A stretch of DNA of 64,000 nt from Saccharum officinarum (GCA_020631735.1 CM036191.1:38671335-38735334), one strand, 5' to 3'. Shown: positions 25,901-37,760, counted from the stretch's first letter. Numbers and translations: made by a program. Notes: generated from the letters alone by a model not told the origin.

Positions 25901-27660
25901 GATGTTCATTAGTCATGTGTGAAATGTTGGTAAAGTTGGTTTTGTCCAATTATATGTTTGCAACATAAGTTAATAATTATTTCTTGCAAATGAAGTTTCT
26001 GGACAGATCTGAAACTTGGCAAAGTTCTTTATGATAATGTGCTTTGTTGTGAAACTTGTTTATACAAAAGTTGTAGATAATTTATATATCTAGCTGCTAT
26101 TAAAATTTGGTGGTATTTGGCCATGTGGCAAGACCCGGAGCATTATAAGCCTCCTACCTTCAAAGCAATTAATTCTATATATGTTATAAGTATTGTTGCA
26201 TTAAGTGATAGGAGTTGGTTGGAAACCCTTGCTGCATTATATCATTCCTTGTCCAGATATATGAATCCTTAAATCCTACATAGACTAGGATCGAGTAGAT
26301 GCTTAGCCCTGCTTTAAGCGGTAGAAGTCAGGTGATTTCCTGTCACCTGCGAGATGTAGGGATATTCATATATGGCACGGTTGGCTATATTTGCTATCGT
26401 GAAAAAGAACCATGTGTTAATAAAATGAAATGAGACCGGGCGGGATGATGATAGTGAAGCGACAAGGCATGGAGCTCTTGGGTGTGGATGTATCCCCGTC
26501 TGAGTCGTTTAAGGACCGATTCGCTGTACGTCCTTGAGTCATGTTGAACGCAGTCTAACACTTAGTTGGCTGGATAAGTCGTTCCGACCGTGAAGTCGAG
26601 TAATTCGGTTCAGGCCGGGAGTCGAATGGTAGGTCGCATCTTGGAGGAGAGAAATGTGTTGTGCTTGGGGACATTGGCGTGAGACCAAGGGGGGTTAGAG
26701 TCCCTATCATCTGGCAGAGTGTCGCCCTTGGGGATGCGGCATCATTCGAACCCGCGACTCCTGAATCGTACGAAAGGTGGCTTGTGCGACCCTGGCAGGG
26801 GCCTGCGCGGTGAGTGTTAGAAATACCCCTCCAGCTGGATAGGAATTTGATTCGAATCGCCGTCGCTCCCGGTTAGTGAGCATTTGACTTGAGCAGCGGC
26901 AACGTAGATTCCATTAAATTGAACGGATGGTTAATTGGATAACGATAGAAAGGTTGGCTCAATTTATACCTGCTATGGTTAATATTGTTTGCTCCTAATA
27001 AAGTGAGTGCTCTATTACAGGTTCTAATATAGATGATAGGTTAATGATAATTAACTTGATGCTTAAGCATTAATGATTGATCATCTATATTAAGCTTTTA
27101 TGCAAAATGTTGTCAAGCTAGCCCCACTTTATATCAGCCTTGCATGATCCTTGGTGTCACCTTATTTCTGGTTTCTGATGGGTAAGTCTAGCTGAGTACC
27201 TTCTCGTACTCAGGGTTTTGTCCCCACTTGTTGCAGGTTGTGATGTATCATGGCGGCTGCAAGAGTTGGTTGACTCCTGCCGTAGTGGCGGAGTGTGATC
27301 ACGGGCATGATCCTTCTTATTTACCTTATCTCTAATGCTTTTATTGGAAGTCGACCGTGGTACTGGCATGTATTTGAAATAAGAATAATGTTAGTTTCAA
27401 ATTACTTTGCTTCCGCTACTTTTCAATGTAAATTAATAACTATGTTGAACTCCGATGTATATTGAATTACTTGTAAAATGGTTGTAACATGTGACTTGTT
27501 ATGTTGAATCACTACGATCTTGGCTTGTATGTTGGTTGGTTTGAAATCCCTCGTGATTTCATTGGACTACCGGAGTTATATGGGCTCAAGTGCGAGAATT
27601 TGATCACTTCGGTGATTGTTTTTATACTTGTGCCCTTATAATTTGGACGGTTCTGTTACA
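22939..27660 (+). repeat. Right (3') LTR of the LARD-like element
   Basis: 4722 bp, from TGTAACACCCC to TTCTGTTACA. It shows a deletion of 640 bp relative to the left LTR at about 26128 (the join reads CCATGTGGCAAG). It keeps about 150 bp (24389-24538) that the left LTR lost between two CCCTC repeats. The size difference between the LTRs (490 bp) is exactly accounted for by these two events. Scattered point differences show that time has passed since insertion. Confidence 0.92.
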
Positions 27661-27665
27661 CAAAC
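27661..27665. repeat. Target site duplication CAAAC, right copy
   Basis: Matches 9306-9310. Beyond it the gypsy protease frame continues (QVVPLGQIDLPITFG), which confirms the insertion site. Confidence 0.93.
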
Positions 27666-28984
27666 AGGTCGTGCCACTAGGACAAATCGATCTGCCTATC
27701 ACCTTCGGGGATCAGTCCAATTACAGGACTGAGACCCTCACCTTCGACGTGGTAGGGTTCCTTGGAACCTTCCACGCCATCCTGGGACGTCCATGTTACG
27801 CAAAGTTCATGGTCGTCCCTAACTATACATACCTCAAGCTGAAGATGCCAGGTCTCCGCGAGGTCATCACCATCGGCACCTCCTTCTAGCGCGCTTACGA
27901 GTGCGAAGTCGAATGCTGCGACCATGCCGCAGCAGTCGTCGCCTCCGGAGAGCTCGCCACCCTCCGGGAAGAGGTCACCAAAGAAGCACCCGACGCGAAG
28001 AAATCGACCAGGTCGTTCAAATCGGTAGAGGGCTCCAAGGAGGTCCTCGTGGACCCCAGCAGCTCTCAAGGTAAAAAAGGTATGCATTGGTATCGTGCTC
28101 TCCTCCAAATAGGAAAGCGTGCTCATCGACTTCCTCCGCGACAACAAAGACATCTTTGCATGGAAACCCTCGGATATGCCAGGCATCCCGAGGGAGGTCG
28201 CCGAGCATACCTTGAAAATCCACCTAGGCTCCAAGCCAGTGAAGCAACGCCTGCACTGCTTCAATGAGGAAAAGCACAGGGCCATCGGTGAAGAGATAGC
28301 AAAACTGTTGGCTGCCGGATTCATCAGGGAAGTACACCACCCAGAGTGGTTAGCAAATCCTATTCTTGTATGAAAGAAGAGCGGGAAATGGAGGATGTGC
28401 ATCGACTACACAGGTCTCAACAAGGCATGCCCAAAGGACTCGTTTTCTTTTCCACGCATAGAGCAGATAGTCGATTCTACCTCAGGGTGCGAAACCCTCT
28501 CCTTCCTTGACGCATACTCCGGCTACCACCAAATCACGATGAGAGAGTCCGACCAACTCGCGACATCTTTTGTCACCCCCTTCGAATCGTTCTGCTACAT
28601 TTCAATGTCGTTCGGTCTAAAGAACGCTAGGGCAACTTACCAGCGCTATATGCTCAACTGCTTTGGAGACCTCATCGGGTGGACCGTTGAGGCCTACGTC
28701 GACGACATCGTAGTTAAGTCCAAATGGGCTTGCCACCTTATCGCCGATCTTGAACAAACCTTTGCTAAACTCTGGGCAAATGGCATCAAAATCAATCCCG
28801 AGAAATGTGTTTTTGGGGTCCCGAGGGGCATGTTGCTCGGCTTCATTGTCTCCGAGCGTGGCATCGAAGCCAACCCGGAGACAATCTCAGCCGTCACAAG
28901 GATGGGCCCGATCCAGAACATAAAGGGGGTTTAGCGGATCGTCGGGTGCCTCGCCGCCCTCAGCCAATTCATCTCACGCCTTGG
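27666..28984 (+). pseudogene. pol: Gypsy (Tat) protease C-terminus and reverse transcriptase
   Basis: 27666-27889 reads as the protease tail (GFLGTFHAILGRPCYAKF). After a stop and a frame change near 28095, the linker and reverse transcriptase run from about 28119 to 28984: KDIFAWKPSDMPGIP, PEWLANPILV, a stop, then CIDYTGLNKACPKDSF, FLDAYSGYHQI with the first catalytic Asp, and YVDDIVVKS at 28695-28721 with the catalytic Asp pair. Stops at about 28372 and 28932 and the frame change disable it. The sequence type is Ty3-gypsy, and the linker and protease style fit the Tat lineage. Confidence 0.9.
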
Positions 28985-29980
28985 CAAATGAGGACTCCCC
29001 TTTATCAACTCCTAAAGAAAGCTGACCACTTTGAGTGGACAACCGAGGCCCAGGAGGCGCTTGACATGGTCAAGCTACTTCTAACAAAAACCCCGGTCCT
29101 AGTTCCTCCAAGCGACGGAGAATCCCTCCTGCTATACATAGCGGCCACCACGCAAGTGGTCAACGCTGCCCTGGTAGTAGAGCAGGAAGAAGAGGGACAC
29201 GCCTTCAAGGTGCAGCGCCCTGTGTATTTCATCAGCGAGGTACTATCTGACTTCAAAACCCGCTACTCCTAAATCTAGAAACTCCAATACACCGTACTCA
29301 TCACCAAGAGGAAGTTACGCCACTACTTCGAGTCACACCCTGTGACAGTTGTGATGTCGTTCCCCCTCAGCGAGGTCGTCCATAGCTAGGACACCACGGG
29401 AAGAACCGCAAAATGGGCACTCGAGCTGATGGATCAAGGCATCGTGTATACACCTCGAACGGTGAAGTCCTAGGTGTTGGCTGACTTCATCGTGGAATGG
29501 ACCGAGGTCCAGATGCCACCGGCGGTCATCGATCAAGAATACTAGACGATGTACTTCGATGGGTCGCTAATGAAAAAGGGCGCCGGCATGGGGCTGGTCT
29601 TCGTATCAACCCTCGGGGTCCGCATAAGGTACATGGTTCGGCTACATTTCCCCTCATCAAATAATATCACCAAATACGAAGCGCTCATCAATGGCCTACG
29701 AATCGCCATCGAGCTAGGCATCCGACGCCTCGACATCAAGGGTGACTCCTAGCTGGTAGTCAACTAGGTCATGAAGGAGTCGAGCTACCACGACGCCAAG
29801 ATGGTGGCGTACTGCCAAGAAGTCCGATGGCTGGAAGACAGATTCGACCGCCTCGAACTCAATCACATCCCAAGGTGCCTCAACAAAGCGGCCGACGCGC
29901 TCGCAAAAGCAGCGTTTGGCCGAGAGCCGGTGTCGATGGGTTTCTTCACCAGTGATCAACACAAGCCCTTGGTGCGCTAC
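28985..29980 (+). pseudogene. pol: Gypsy (Tat) RNase H region, apparently dual
   Basis: The first RNase H-like part (about 29000-29330) has the tether/RNase H text LLLYIAATTQVVNAALV and PVYFISEVL. A second RNase H-like segment follows (29549-29960): YFDGSLMKKGAGMGLVF, TKYEALINGL and, near the end, LNKAADALAKAA. Two RNase H domains, the second of the archaeal-like type, are reported for the Tat lineage. Several stops interrupt the frame (for example about 29272, 29389, 29543, 29752 and 29768). Confidence 0.8.
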
Positions 29981-31350
29981 GAGGGGTCAAAACGGGCCGA
30001 CGATGGCCCATCTGATCCAACCCTGAGGGCCGACCCGCCGACTGCTCCGTCTGACCCTGAGGTCATGGAGCTTGAAGAGGATCCAGCAGCAGAGCCCGAC
30101 CCTCTGAATGACTGGAGAATGCTTTACCTCAACTACCTCCTCCGTGACACACTACCAACGGACAAGACGGGAGCTCGATGGCTCGCACGTCATGCCAAGT
30201 CATTCGTTCTTGTAGAGGGCAAACTCTACAAATGGAGCCACACCAGGATCCTGCAACTTTGTATCCCCAACAAACAGGGAAGACTTCTCCTGAGCGACAT
30301 CCACAGTGGGGTCTGCGGTCACCATGCCGCGCCAAGGACCTTGGTTGGAAACGCATTCTGACAGGGCTTCTACTGGCCCACTACAGTAGCCGATGCCGAG
30401 CAAATCGTACGCACCTGTGAAGGGTGTCAGTACTACACTCGGCAAACTCACCTCCCAGCCTAGGCAATCGAGATGATCCCCATCACATTGCCCTTCATGG
30501 TCTGGGGGCTCGACCTGGTTGGGCCACTCAAAAAGGTGCCCGGGGGCTTCACCCACCAACTTGTCACCATAGACAAGTTTATGAAATGGATCGAAGCTCG
30601 ACCGATCTCCACGATCAAATCCGAGCAGGTTGTGCTATTCTTCCTCGACATCATCCATCATTTTGGAGTACCAAACTCCATCATCACAGACAATGGCACA
30701 TAGTTCACCGATAGGAAATTCATTCGATTCTACGATGAACAACACATCCGGATCGATTGGGCAGCCATCGCGCACCCCCGGACAAACAGGCAGGTCGAGG
30801 GCACAAACGGCATGCCCCTACAGGGCCTCAAGCCTAGGATCTTCAACCGGCGGAACAAGTTCGGCGCACGCTAGATCGCCGAGGTCCCGGCGGTGCTCTG
30901 GAGCCTAAGGACTACTCACAGCCAGGCCACCGGCTACACACCTTTCTTCATGGTCTATGGTTTAGAGGCCATTCTCCCAATGGACCTCGACTATGGAGTG
31001 CCAAGAATCAGAGCATACAATGAATAGGGAGTCGAGGCATCCCACTAGGACGCATGGACCAACTAGACGAAGCCCGCGACATCTCCCTCCTCCATTCGGC
31101 CAAGTACCAGCAGGCGCTACGGCGGTACCACGGCTGATGGGTGCGGGACCGAGCCTTCAACGTCAGGGACCTTGTTCTCCGCCTTGTACAGAGCAACAAG
31201 GACTGCCACAAGCTCTCCCCACCCTAGGAAGGGCCATACATCATCATGGAAGTACTCCGTCTAGGTGCCTACAAGTTGAAAACCATCGACGACAAGGTCT
31301 TCACCAACGCCTAGAACATCGAACAACTACGTCGTTTTTACCCTTAGATG
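29981..31350 (+). pseudogene. pol: Gypsy (Tat) integrase
   Basis: The HHCC zinc region reads DIHSGVCGHHAAPRTL ... CEGCQYYTRQ (30297-30440) with a stop at about 30361. The core has WGLDLVGPLKKVPGG (30509-30553), TIDKFMKWIEA, IITDNGT then a stop, and QVEGTNG carrying the Glu position (about 30790). Later text TTHSQATGYTPFFMVYGLEAILP (split by no stop, 30908-30976) is typical of the gypsy integrase C-terminal side. Many stops follow (31026, 31047, 31136 and others). It ends around 31346. Clearly non-functional. Confidence 0.87.
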
Positions 31351-31925
31351 AACGCATACTTTTCCTTATCAGTTTTTGTCTTTACAATCCCCGATCTTTA
31401 GTGACCTTCGACCCCTACAAATTGCAAGGGGTCAGACCTCACTTGGGGCCTAATACAAATGATGCAAGTACATTTATCTTGCAAACACTTCCTATATTAT
31501 CTTTGCAAACATTCTCTAAGTTTTCTGTTCTTCTCATAACAAGTCCTAAGGACTAAGATTTCGGGAACAAATTCTGACTACAACTAGTAGGACTATGGGA
31601 GACCCATGCCCCAGCGGCTATGACCTCTTTGCTCACTAGTGTAATCAGAGTTAATTCACCCGCACTCTAGTTTTTGGCAACTTGAACCATGGGAAGAGTC
31701 GGAGGGCACCGAAACCTCTTCTACAAAAAGAGGAAACTGAAAAGCGGTTTGCCGTAACAAAAGATAAAAATTTGTTCATTCTTTGCACAAATTCACCACT
31801 TATAAAGTGATTTCACCACGAAAAGGACTAATGTACTCTTAAGTTCAAAAGACTATTTTACTCGGGGGCTCCCCCGCAAAACTTATTCAATTACAGTCTC
31901 TGCCTAGCTTTACTACAAGTACTAC
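31351..31925 (+). other. 3' non-coding region of the gypsy element
   Basis: No ORF with recognisable motif. It contains 'actcgggggctccccc'-type text common in the non-coding part of Tat elements. It connects the integrase end with the ribosomal-protein fragment. Confidence 0.5.
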
Positions 31926-31930
31926 TATAT

Positions 31931-32226
31931 GGTCGCCGCGCCACGCTCTCCATCGGCGACGTCCGGGCATGTACACGGGCCAGTTCATCTACTGCGGCCA
32001 CCGCACCACGCTCTCCATCGGCAATGTCCTGCCGCTCCACAGGATCCACGAAGGCGTTGTCATCTACAACGTCGAGCACCACGCCGACGACTGTGGTGCC
32101 CCTCCGCTGAGGCATCCGGGGACTATGCCATCGTCATCAGCCGCAACCCTGACAACGGCACCACCGCTAGGGCATCTAGGGACTACACCATCGTCATCAG
32201 CCGCAACCCCAACAACGGTGTCTGAA
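31931..32226 (+). pseudogene. RPL8: Captured fragment of the ribosomal protein L8 (uL2) gene, internally duplicated
   Basis: 31966-32105 reads [19 protein letters not shown], then [20 protein letters not shown], which is the central part of cytosolic 60S ribosomal protein L8 (uL2 family); after a frame change at about 32106 the next L8 motif follows, [16 protein letters not shown] (about 32118-32165). This last motif is immediately repeated with a 60-bp period (32112-32171 and 32172-32226). A partial copy of the TLSIG segment also precedes the GMYTG start at 31931-31963. Only about 55-60 of roughly 260 residues are represented; neither N- nor C-terminal parts are found. It sits between the integrase and the antisense ORF of a gypsy element, so it was probably captured by it or dropped into it. 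No introns or poly(A) are visible to tell how. Confidence 0.82.
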
Positions 32227-33498
32227 CGGGGGGCGCCTGCCACCGAACGACGGCCGCAACGAACGACGGCGAGGCCAACGACACTCGGCACCCTCCAGTA
32301 CCCCTCCTCCTTCAAAAGCAGCGACCCCTTCTTGGCAAAGGCAACCCGCACCATCTCATCTACGTTGAATGACCTCTAGCTCGACATCACACACTGGATT
32401 CACAAGCGGATCAGTGAGTTTCTCTATCTCTGTCATTACCCTCCCTCACTCAGGAACCACCGCAACGCACGGACGCATTCGGCGGAAAGGGAGAAGAAGA
32501 AGAAGAGGTAGCAGCTCAGAGGCAGGCTAAGAAGTGGGACGAGAACTCCCCTCCCCCTCCCTATTTAAGGAAGAGGTGCAGCGGCTAAGGAACCTGAGGG
32601 GACGCACCCTGGACGATGAGACGCCGCCTGGTCAAGCAAAACATTGTCCAAGCATGGCCCACCACCACACACCGGGTGCAACAACCGGCGCGCACCCGCA
32701 CATAGGCGACTCTCCGCTTCCCCAAGCAAGATCGCAGAATGACCCGACAATCGGACCCCGTCCAGGGGAGCCCAACGGGCCTCTTGGGTCGAGCAGACAG
32801 CCCAAGTAGGATGACGAACGAACAAACCATTGAAAGATAAGCACCTCTGCCTCCTTGCTTTGCGTGTTCATTTCATTACCGAGTTTCTAACCCCAGCAAC
32901 GGCGGGGGCACGGACATCCCTCGAGGGCTGCCGAGAGTGTCTACCTATTTAGACATCCCCTTTGCCCGACCCCTCCTTACATTTAAAAAACTAGAAGCAC
33001 GGCGACGTGGGAATAAAACGTTGAATACAACTGGACGAACCACCAGACCCTACGCCCCGATGGCTACGATGTTTTTTGTTCACCAGCATAATCGCATTCA
33101 CAGTTCCTCACATCACTAGCCTTAGCTCCTGCCTTCCCGAAAGGAGTTTGGAGGGGTCCGCCTACAGAACCCCCTTCAGGGGGAAGCTGACAGATCGCTT
33201 AAAAGTCAATTGTACGGCTCGAATCGCCACCGAGAGACGGAAATGAAAAATCGCGATGCTCATGCAGGTCACGCTGGCCCCATCGTAGGCGTCGGACTCG
33301 AATCCCGCACGAACGTATCTGATAAGAGCTTCTCGTACCTTATACCACCAAGGTAACGTTACCGACCCCCGCTTTCGTTTCAATTAAGCTGTACGCTAAA
33401 TCCATACATCCAAACGTTGCATATGCAAATCCTTGCATCTCAACGCTTCGTGTCGCGTCATGAAGCGACAACCACCTTGTTCAATGTGAGCGGCGCAT
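32227..33498. other. 3' non-coding region of the gypsy element, middle
   Basis: GC-rich, with short frames on both strands and no domain. A candidate TATA-like CTATTTAAG occurs at about 32560-32568 in a GA-rich setting. The stretch 33000-33480 is standard Tat-type non-coding text. No gene recognised. Confidence 0.5.
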
Positions 33499-34440
33499 GA
33501 CCGAGGTTCAAAGGCCGGCCCACAAAGGGCTCGAGGCTGCCTCGCATCAAATAGAGACATGGGAGAAAACCCAAAATGAGCCCCAACGGCCTTGCCCGAC
33601 CCCGCTCAGAAGCGGACAGGGACATCTCGACCTTTCTCGTTCGATTCTAACCTTGAGCCAGACCCACAGAATCTCTATCGAGGAGAGGCCAACGGGCCAC
33701 CTGAGCCCAGCGAACGGCTCGGGCATCTGCCAGGAGGCGGGTTAAGAAGTAGTGGAATGCCACATGAGGGCTCTACCGACCTCGTCAACGAATGATGGAT
33801 CCGAATTCCACATGAACATACTCGTTAGCGAGCTCATTGAGCGCGACACTCGAGCCATCAAGGCAAGTGTGGTCAACTCAGCCCCTCTGGTTGCGGAAAC
33901 CGAGGATGGGATAACCCGTGAAAACAAGGCCGACCCCTAGCAGACCCTAAAGGGCTCAGGGGCTCGAGCCACTCGATCCAAGATCGAGAGACCGAGGTTC
34001 GAAGGCTGACCAACGAAGGGTCTGGGGCCGCCTCGCGTCAAACAAGAGCCAGGGGAGAAAACACAGATAAGCCTCAACAGCCTTTTCCCAACCCGCATTA
34101 AGGTGAATAGGATCATCTCAACCTTCTTGTTCAATCCATCCTTTAGCCGAGCCCATAGAAACCCCATTGAGGGGGAATCTGTTGGAAGGCAGGCCAAGGA
34201 GCAACGGAACGCCACCCGAGGGCTTTGCCGACCCTGTCGCGAAGCAAACAGGATCAGATTCTGTCCGAACATCCCCGTTAGCGAGCTCATAAAGCACGTC
34301 ACTCGAGCCATCGATGCAAGTGATGTCATCTTAACCCCTCCACTTGCGAAAAAACGCTGATGGGGCGACAGTCACAAACGAGCCGGCCCTTGACCAAATC
34401 CCCACCACGCGCGGGGGCTCGGGGAAGGCTGAACCAGCGA
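33499..34440 (+). repeat. Two tandem copies of a 491-bp unit in the gypsy 3' region
   Basis: Unit 1 begins GACCGAGGTTCAAAGGC at 33499 and unit 2 begins GACCGAGGTTCGAAGGC at 33990. They share ordered blocks: GAGAAAAC, GCCCATAGAAnCC-type text, GTTAGCGAGCTCAT, CACTCGAGCCATC and GCAAGTG. Divergence between units is substantial. Tandem repeats in the 3' non-coding region are a known habit of Tat elements and can seed satellites. Confidence 0.8.
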
Positions 34441-34964
34441 TAAGACCAAACGCATGGTCATGCAGTGATCACCAAAGTCCTAGGTAAGGGGTACGTACGA
34501 ATACAAACATAAGTTCGCTACACTCGCTCCGGTCTCTAGTAACATCCGACCCCAGCGGCCGTAGGGGGTCGGATCTCACTCGGGGGCTGATAAAGGTATG
34601 AGTACCCCCTATTCTTTTTTTCAAAACAGTCATTACATCATACCTTCTCCTCACATCAAGACTGGCGGCAAGGTTCGGGGGAATAAATAGGTAAGGCTAC
34701 AAAAAGCCCAACGCCCAGACAGCTATGGTAATTTTTGCTCATAACACAATCAAAATATCCCCTAAACACCTCGGGCCCTACAGTATTAAACAAACGAAAG
34801 GGTTGGATCGCGTAAATCTTTTTTCATTGCAAAAAAGCAAGAAGGTAAGATCAAATAAACAAAACAAAAGTGAGAAACAAAGTCACAAATCCACTTTCGG
34901 ACACAAAAGTACCGACACTTGTTCACATATTACAGATAAGTGTTTATCAAACTTATTCAACTAA
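34441..34964. other. 3' flank of the antisense ORF
   Basis: This holds the sequence downstream of the antisense ORF stop. On the minus strand a segment with CCCGAGTGAGATCCGACC and CGTACGTACCCCTTACC (34480-34600) is the counterpart of 42960-43110 beside the plus-strand module. No gene. Confidence 0.55.
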
Positions 34965-37760
34965 CTACTTCCGCGAAGGGAGAACTTCTTTCAGCCTATT
35001 CGCCAGATTCCGTGCAAGGGGAGTCACCGCCTTCTCCATCTCGTCCAGCTTAGCATCTTCATAAACAGGCGCGAAGCCTTGGCTCATTACCTCCAGGTTG
35101 ATCTCTAGATCATAATGGGAACGGGCGATAGCGAAGGCTTGGGTGATCCCGGCGTGAAAGGCGTCCTCCTCAAGTTGGCCCACTCGAGCCGTGATACCCG
35201 CGGCACGACCCGCGAGCGAGCTAGTTTCCACCAGCTGCGCCACCCTTAGGGCATCGATGACCACCCCGACAGCGGCTTGCAGAAGGTCGTGCTTGTCACT
35301 CTCGGTCTGAAGGATCCCTCACACTTCGGTAAGCTCCTTGTCTAGCCTGGTAGCGACGCTCTCGGCGTCCAACCTTTGGTTCACCGCAGCTCCAAGATCT
35401 GCCCGGAGGAAGTCGACCACCCCACGCGCCTCGTCGCGCTCTCGGATGGCCCGGTCGTGATCCTCACGGGCTGTGCCGTGCTCCAAGCGAAGTCGTTCCT
35501 CTGTCCGACGTAGATCGTCCCGCTCCTCGTGCAACCGGGCGATCACCTCGGTGTCCCGGTCCACCCTCTGCTGCAACGCCGCAGACCTCTCCTCAGCCTT
35601 TAGCTTGAGGTCCCGCTCCGTCTCTAGCTCCGCCAGGAGCTCGACGGCCTACTCGCTGGCCGCGGCATCTTTCTATAGCTGCTCGCCCCACTCCTTTTGA
35701 AGCCTGGCGGTCGCCTCCTCGTCTAGCTTCACCCTCGCCGACAAGTCCTCGAACATCCCATGGAACTCCTCCGCGTCCCGACGCGCCTCGGCCTCCCGCT
35801 GCTAGGCGGCAGCAAGCTATGCGCCACGTCTCCTCACGGCCGGGCCTCCTCGGTAAGGTGGTCCCACTCTGCCTTTTGCTCATGGAGGAACCGGGATTTG
35901 TTCCGGCTACGAGCAGCGATACACTGAAAAGAAGACCGGTATCAAAAATACGAAAACACAAAAATACGCGAAGAGAGAAGAAAGCAAGGGAGAGGATTAG
36001 GCGGGTACCGGCCAGTAGGAATAAGGATCTCGCGTAGGACACCACTGGCCTAGCTCAAGGCATCCATCACAACCGAGAACCCGATGTAAAGATTCTCCCG
36101 CTCCATGCTCTCGGAAGCATCGTCGAGCGAGAAAAGAACCGTCGTTGGGTCCTAAGCGGCCATCCAATGGAGCGGCGGCTCACCCCGCGCGGGGGAGCGG
36201 CTGCCCCCTGACAACAGGGCCAGGGACGACCTTCTGTGGGTCCTCTCCACCACCGCCACGACGCCCGGAGACCGTCCGGCCATGTCCTCCTCCATCTGGC
36301 CTGCCCCAGGCACCGTGGCCTGGGCCGCCGGTGGCGTGGATTGCGCCACCCCCTCGGATGCCACCATGGCAGTGCCCTACCCCACCGGGCTTGTCTTGGT
36401 CGTGGCCACCTCCGTCTAGGCCACCGGTGGCACAGACTGCGCTGCTCCTTCGGACGCCACCGTGGCTGCATCAGACTCCGCCCGGCCTGCGTCAGGCGCC
36501 GTCACTTGGGCCGCCGGGGGCACGGATTGCGCCACACCCTCGGACACCACCGCGGCTGCATCCAACTGCTCTTGGCTTGGCGCGGTCGCAGTTGCCTGCT
36601 CGGCAACCACCGAGGGCACGAGCGCCACCACGGGCACCGCCGAACCGGCCAACGAGGCCGCAATGTCAGCGCCGCTCCTGCCTGAAATAGGGGCGACGTC
36701 GGGCAGCGCCATCCGTCCTGACTGAAGGGCAAGGCTCTTCTTGGGCGCCAGCCCCAGAGGGTGGCCCTGACACAAGAATCTACAAAAGAGAAAAAGGCAT
36801 AAGGTCGGAACAGAAAAATAAAGGGAAAAATGAGGGGAATCGGTGGCATACTCTGGCGCTTTCGGGCGGCGGGTACGTTTTGGGGATGAACCCCCAGACC
36901 CCTGCGCCAACTCATGTGGGCGAGACCGTTTTGAGCCTACCCCCTGCTCTGAGGTAGGGGGCTCGTCTCCCTTGTCCCCGAGGGTGCGTCGACAAGGTCG
37001 TTCCCCTCCATCGGCTCATGGGGCGCGGCGACAGGACCGCTCCTCTCCATCGGCTCATGGGGCACAGCGACAGGGCCGCTCCCCTCCATCGGCTCAGGGG
37101 CGTGGCGACAGGGCTGCTCCCCTCCACCGGCTCATGGGGCGCGGCGCCAGAGCTGCTCCCCTCCATCGGCTCAGGGGGCGTAGCGATAGGGCTGCTCCCC
37201 TCCACCGGCTCATGGGGTGCGGTGCTAGAGCTGCTCCCCTCCATCGGCTCATGGGGCGCGGCGCCAGAGCCACCCCCCTCCATTAGCTCATGGGGCACGG
37301 CATCAGAGCCGTCCCCCTCCATCAGCACCTCGAGGATGGCTGCGGATCCGCCCCCTCCCATCCACTGATCCCCTGTCGGCACCCCGAGGGTGACGGCGGA
37401 TCCACTGGCTCCCACCGGACCTAGGGACAAGCCCGGCTCCACCGTCCTCCTGGACTCGCTTCCCCCCACGTGGAACGAGAAGGGTCCCTACGTGGACAGT
37501 GAGTCCTCATCCTCTAGGTCACCCCAATCCATGCTGGTTGCTGCCTCATCAGACTCATCCTCATCATCATCATCTTCACTGTCTGTCTCCTCTCCTTGAT
37601 CTCGAGCTTGCTGCTTCCATATCGCCTTTTTCTTCGCGAGCTCCCTCATCTTCTTGTCCCAACCGGCCATGGCGCGGTTCGCTGACGTCCAGGTTGGGTC
37701 CTTCGGCAGCAGAGCTGGGCTGTCCTTGAAGAATAGTCCCCCCGGCTGGTCCCGCTATCC
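34965..37760 (-). pseudogene. Antisense additional ORF (aORF) of the Tat gypsy element, N-terminal exon missing
   Basis: Reading right to left: a basic/acidic segment (MAGWDKKMRELAKKKAIWKQ then Glu/Asp-rich, 37670-37488), a Gly/Glu/Pro repeat region with HEPMEGSSS-type units (37370-36960), Ala/Val-rich linker, a coiled coil (VIARLHEERDDLRRTEERLR, 35576-35319) and a C-terminal helix-rich domain (34965-35264, ending VLPSRK). Tat elements of grasses carry such an extra ORF antisense to gag-pol, often listed as putative gypsy-type transposon protein; its function is unknown. Upstream, at about 37760-37820, the text aligns with the intron 3' end of the plus-strand copy, and the expected N-terminal exon is absent, replaced by LTR sequence. 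Frame changes and stops divide the rest. Confidence 0.75.

Larger units (their letters stand above)
9311..27660 (+). mobile_element. Large non-autonomous LTR retrotransposon (LARD-like) with about 5-kb LTRs
   Basis: 18,350 bp including a later 3.7-kb solo LTR. LTRs are at 9311-14522 and 22939-27660, both starting TGTAACACCCCAGGTG and ending in GTTACA, with the 5-bp duplication CAAAC outside. A tRNA-Met-type primer site follows the left LTR and a polypurine tract precedes the right LTR, so the element is on the plus strand. The internal domain (about 4.7 kb without the solo LTR) has no recognisable gag or pol on either strand. LTRs near 5 kb plus a short non-coding interior fit the published class of large retrotransposon derivatives (LARDs); LTR ends, primer site and the polypurine context resemble Tekay-type chromovirus elements, which may supply its proteins (inference). 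Confidence 0.9.

Noticed and set aside
36912..37469. 185-codon minus-strand frame rich in Gly, Ser, Glu and Pro repeats
   Set aside because: Not an independent gene; it is the repeat-rich linker of the Tat antisense ORF, and overlapping plus-strand frames are its shadow.
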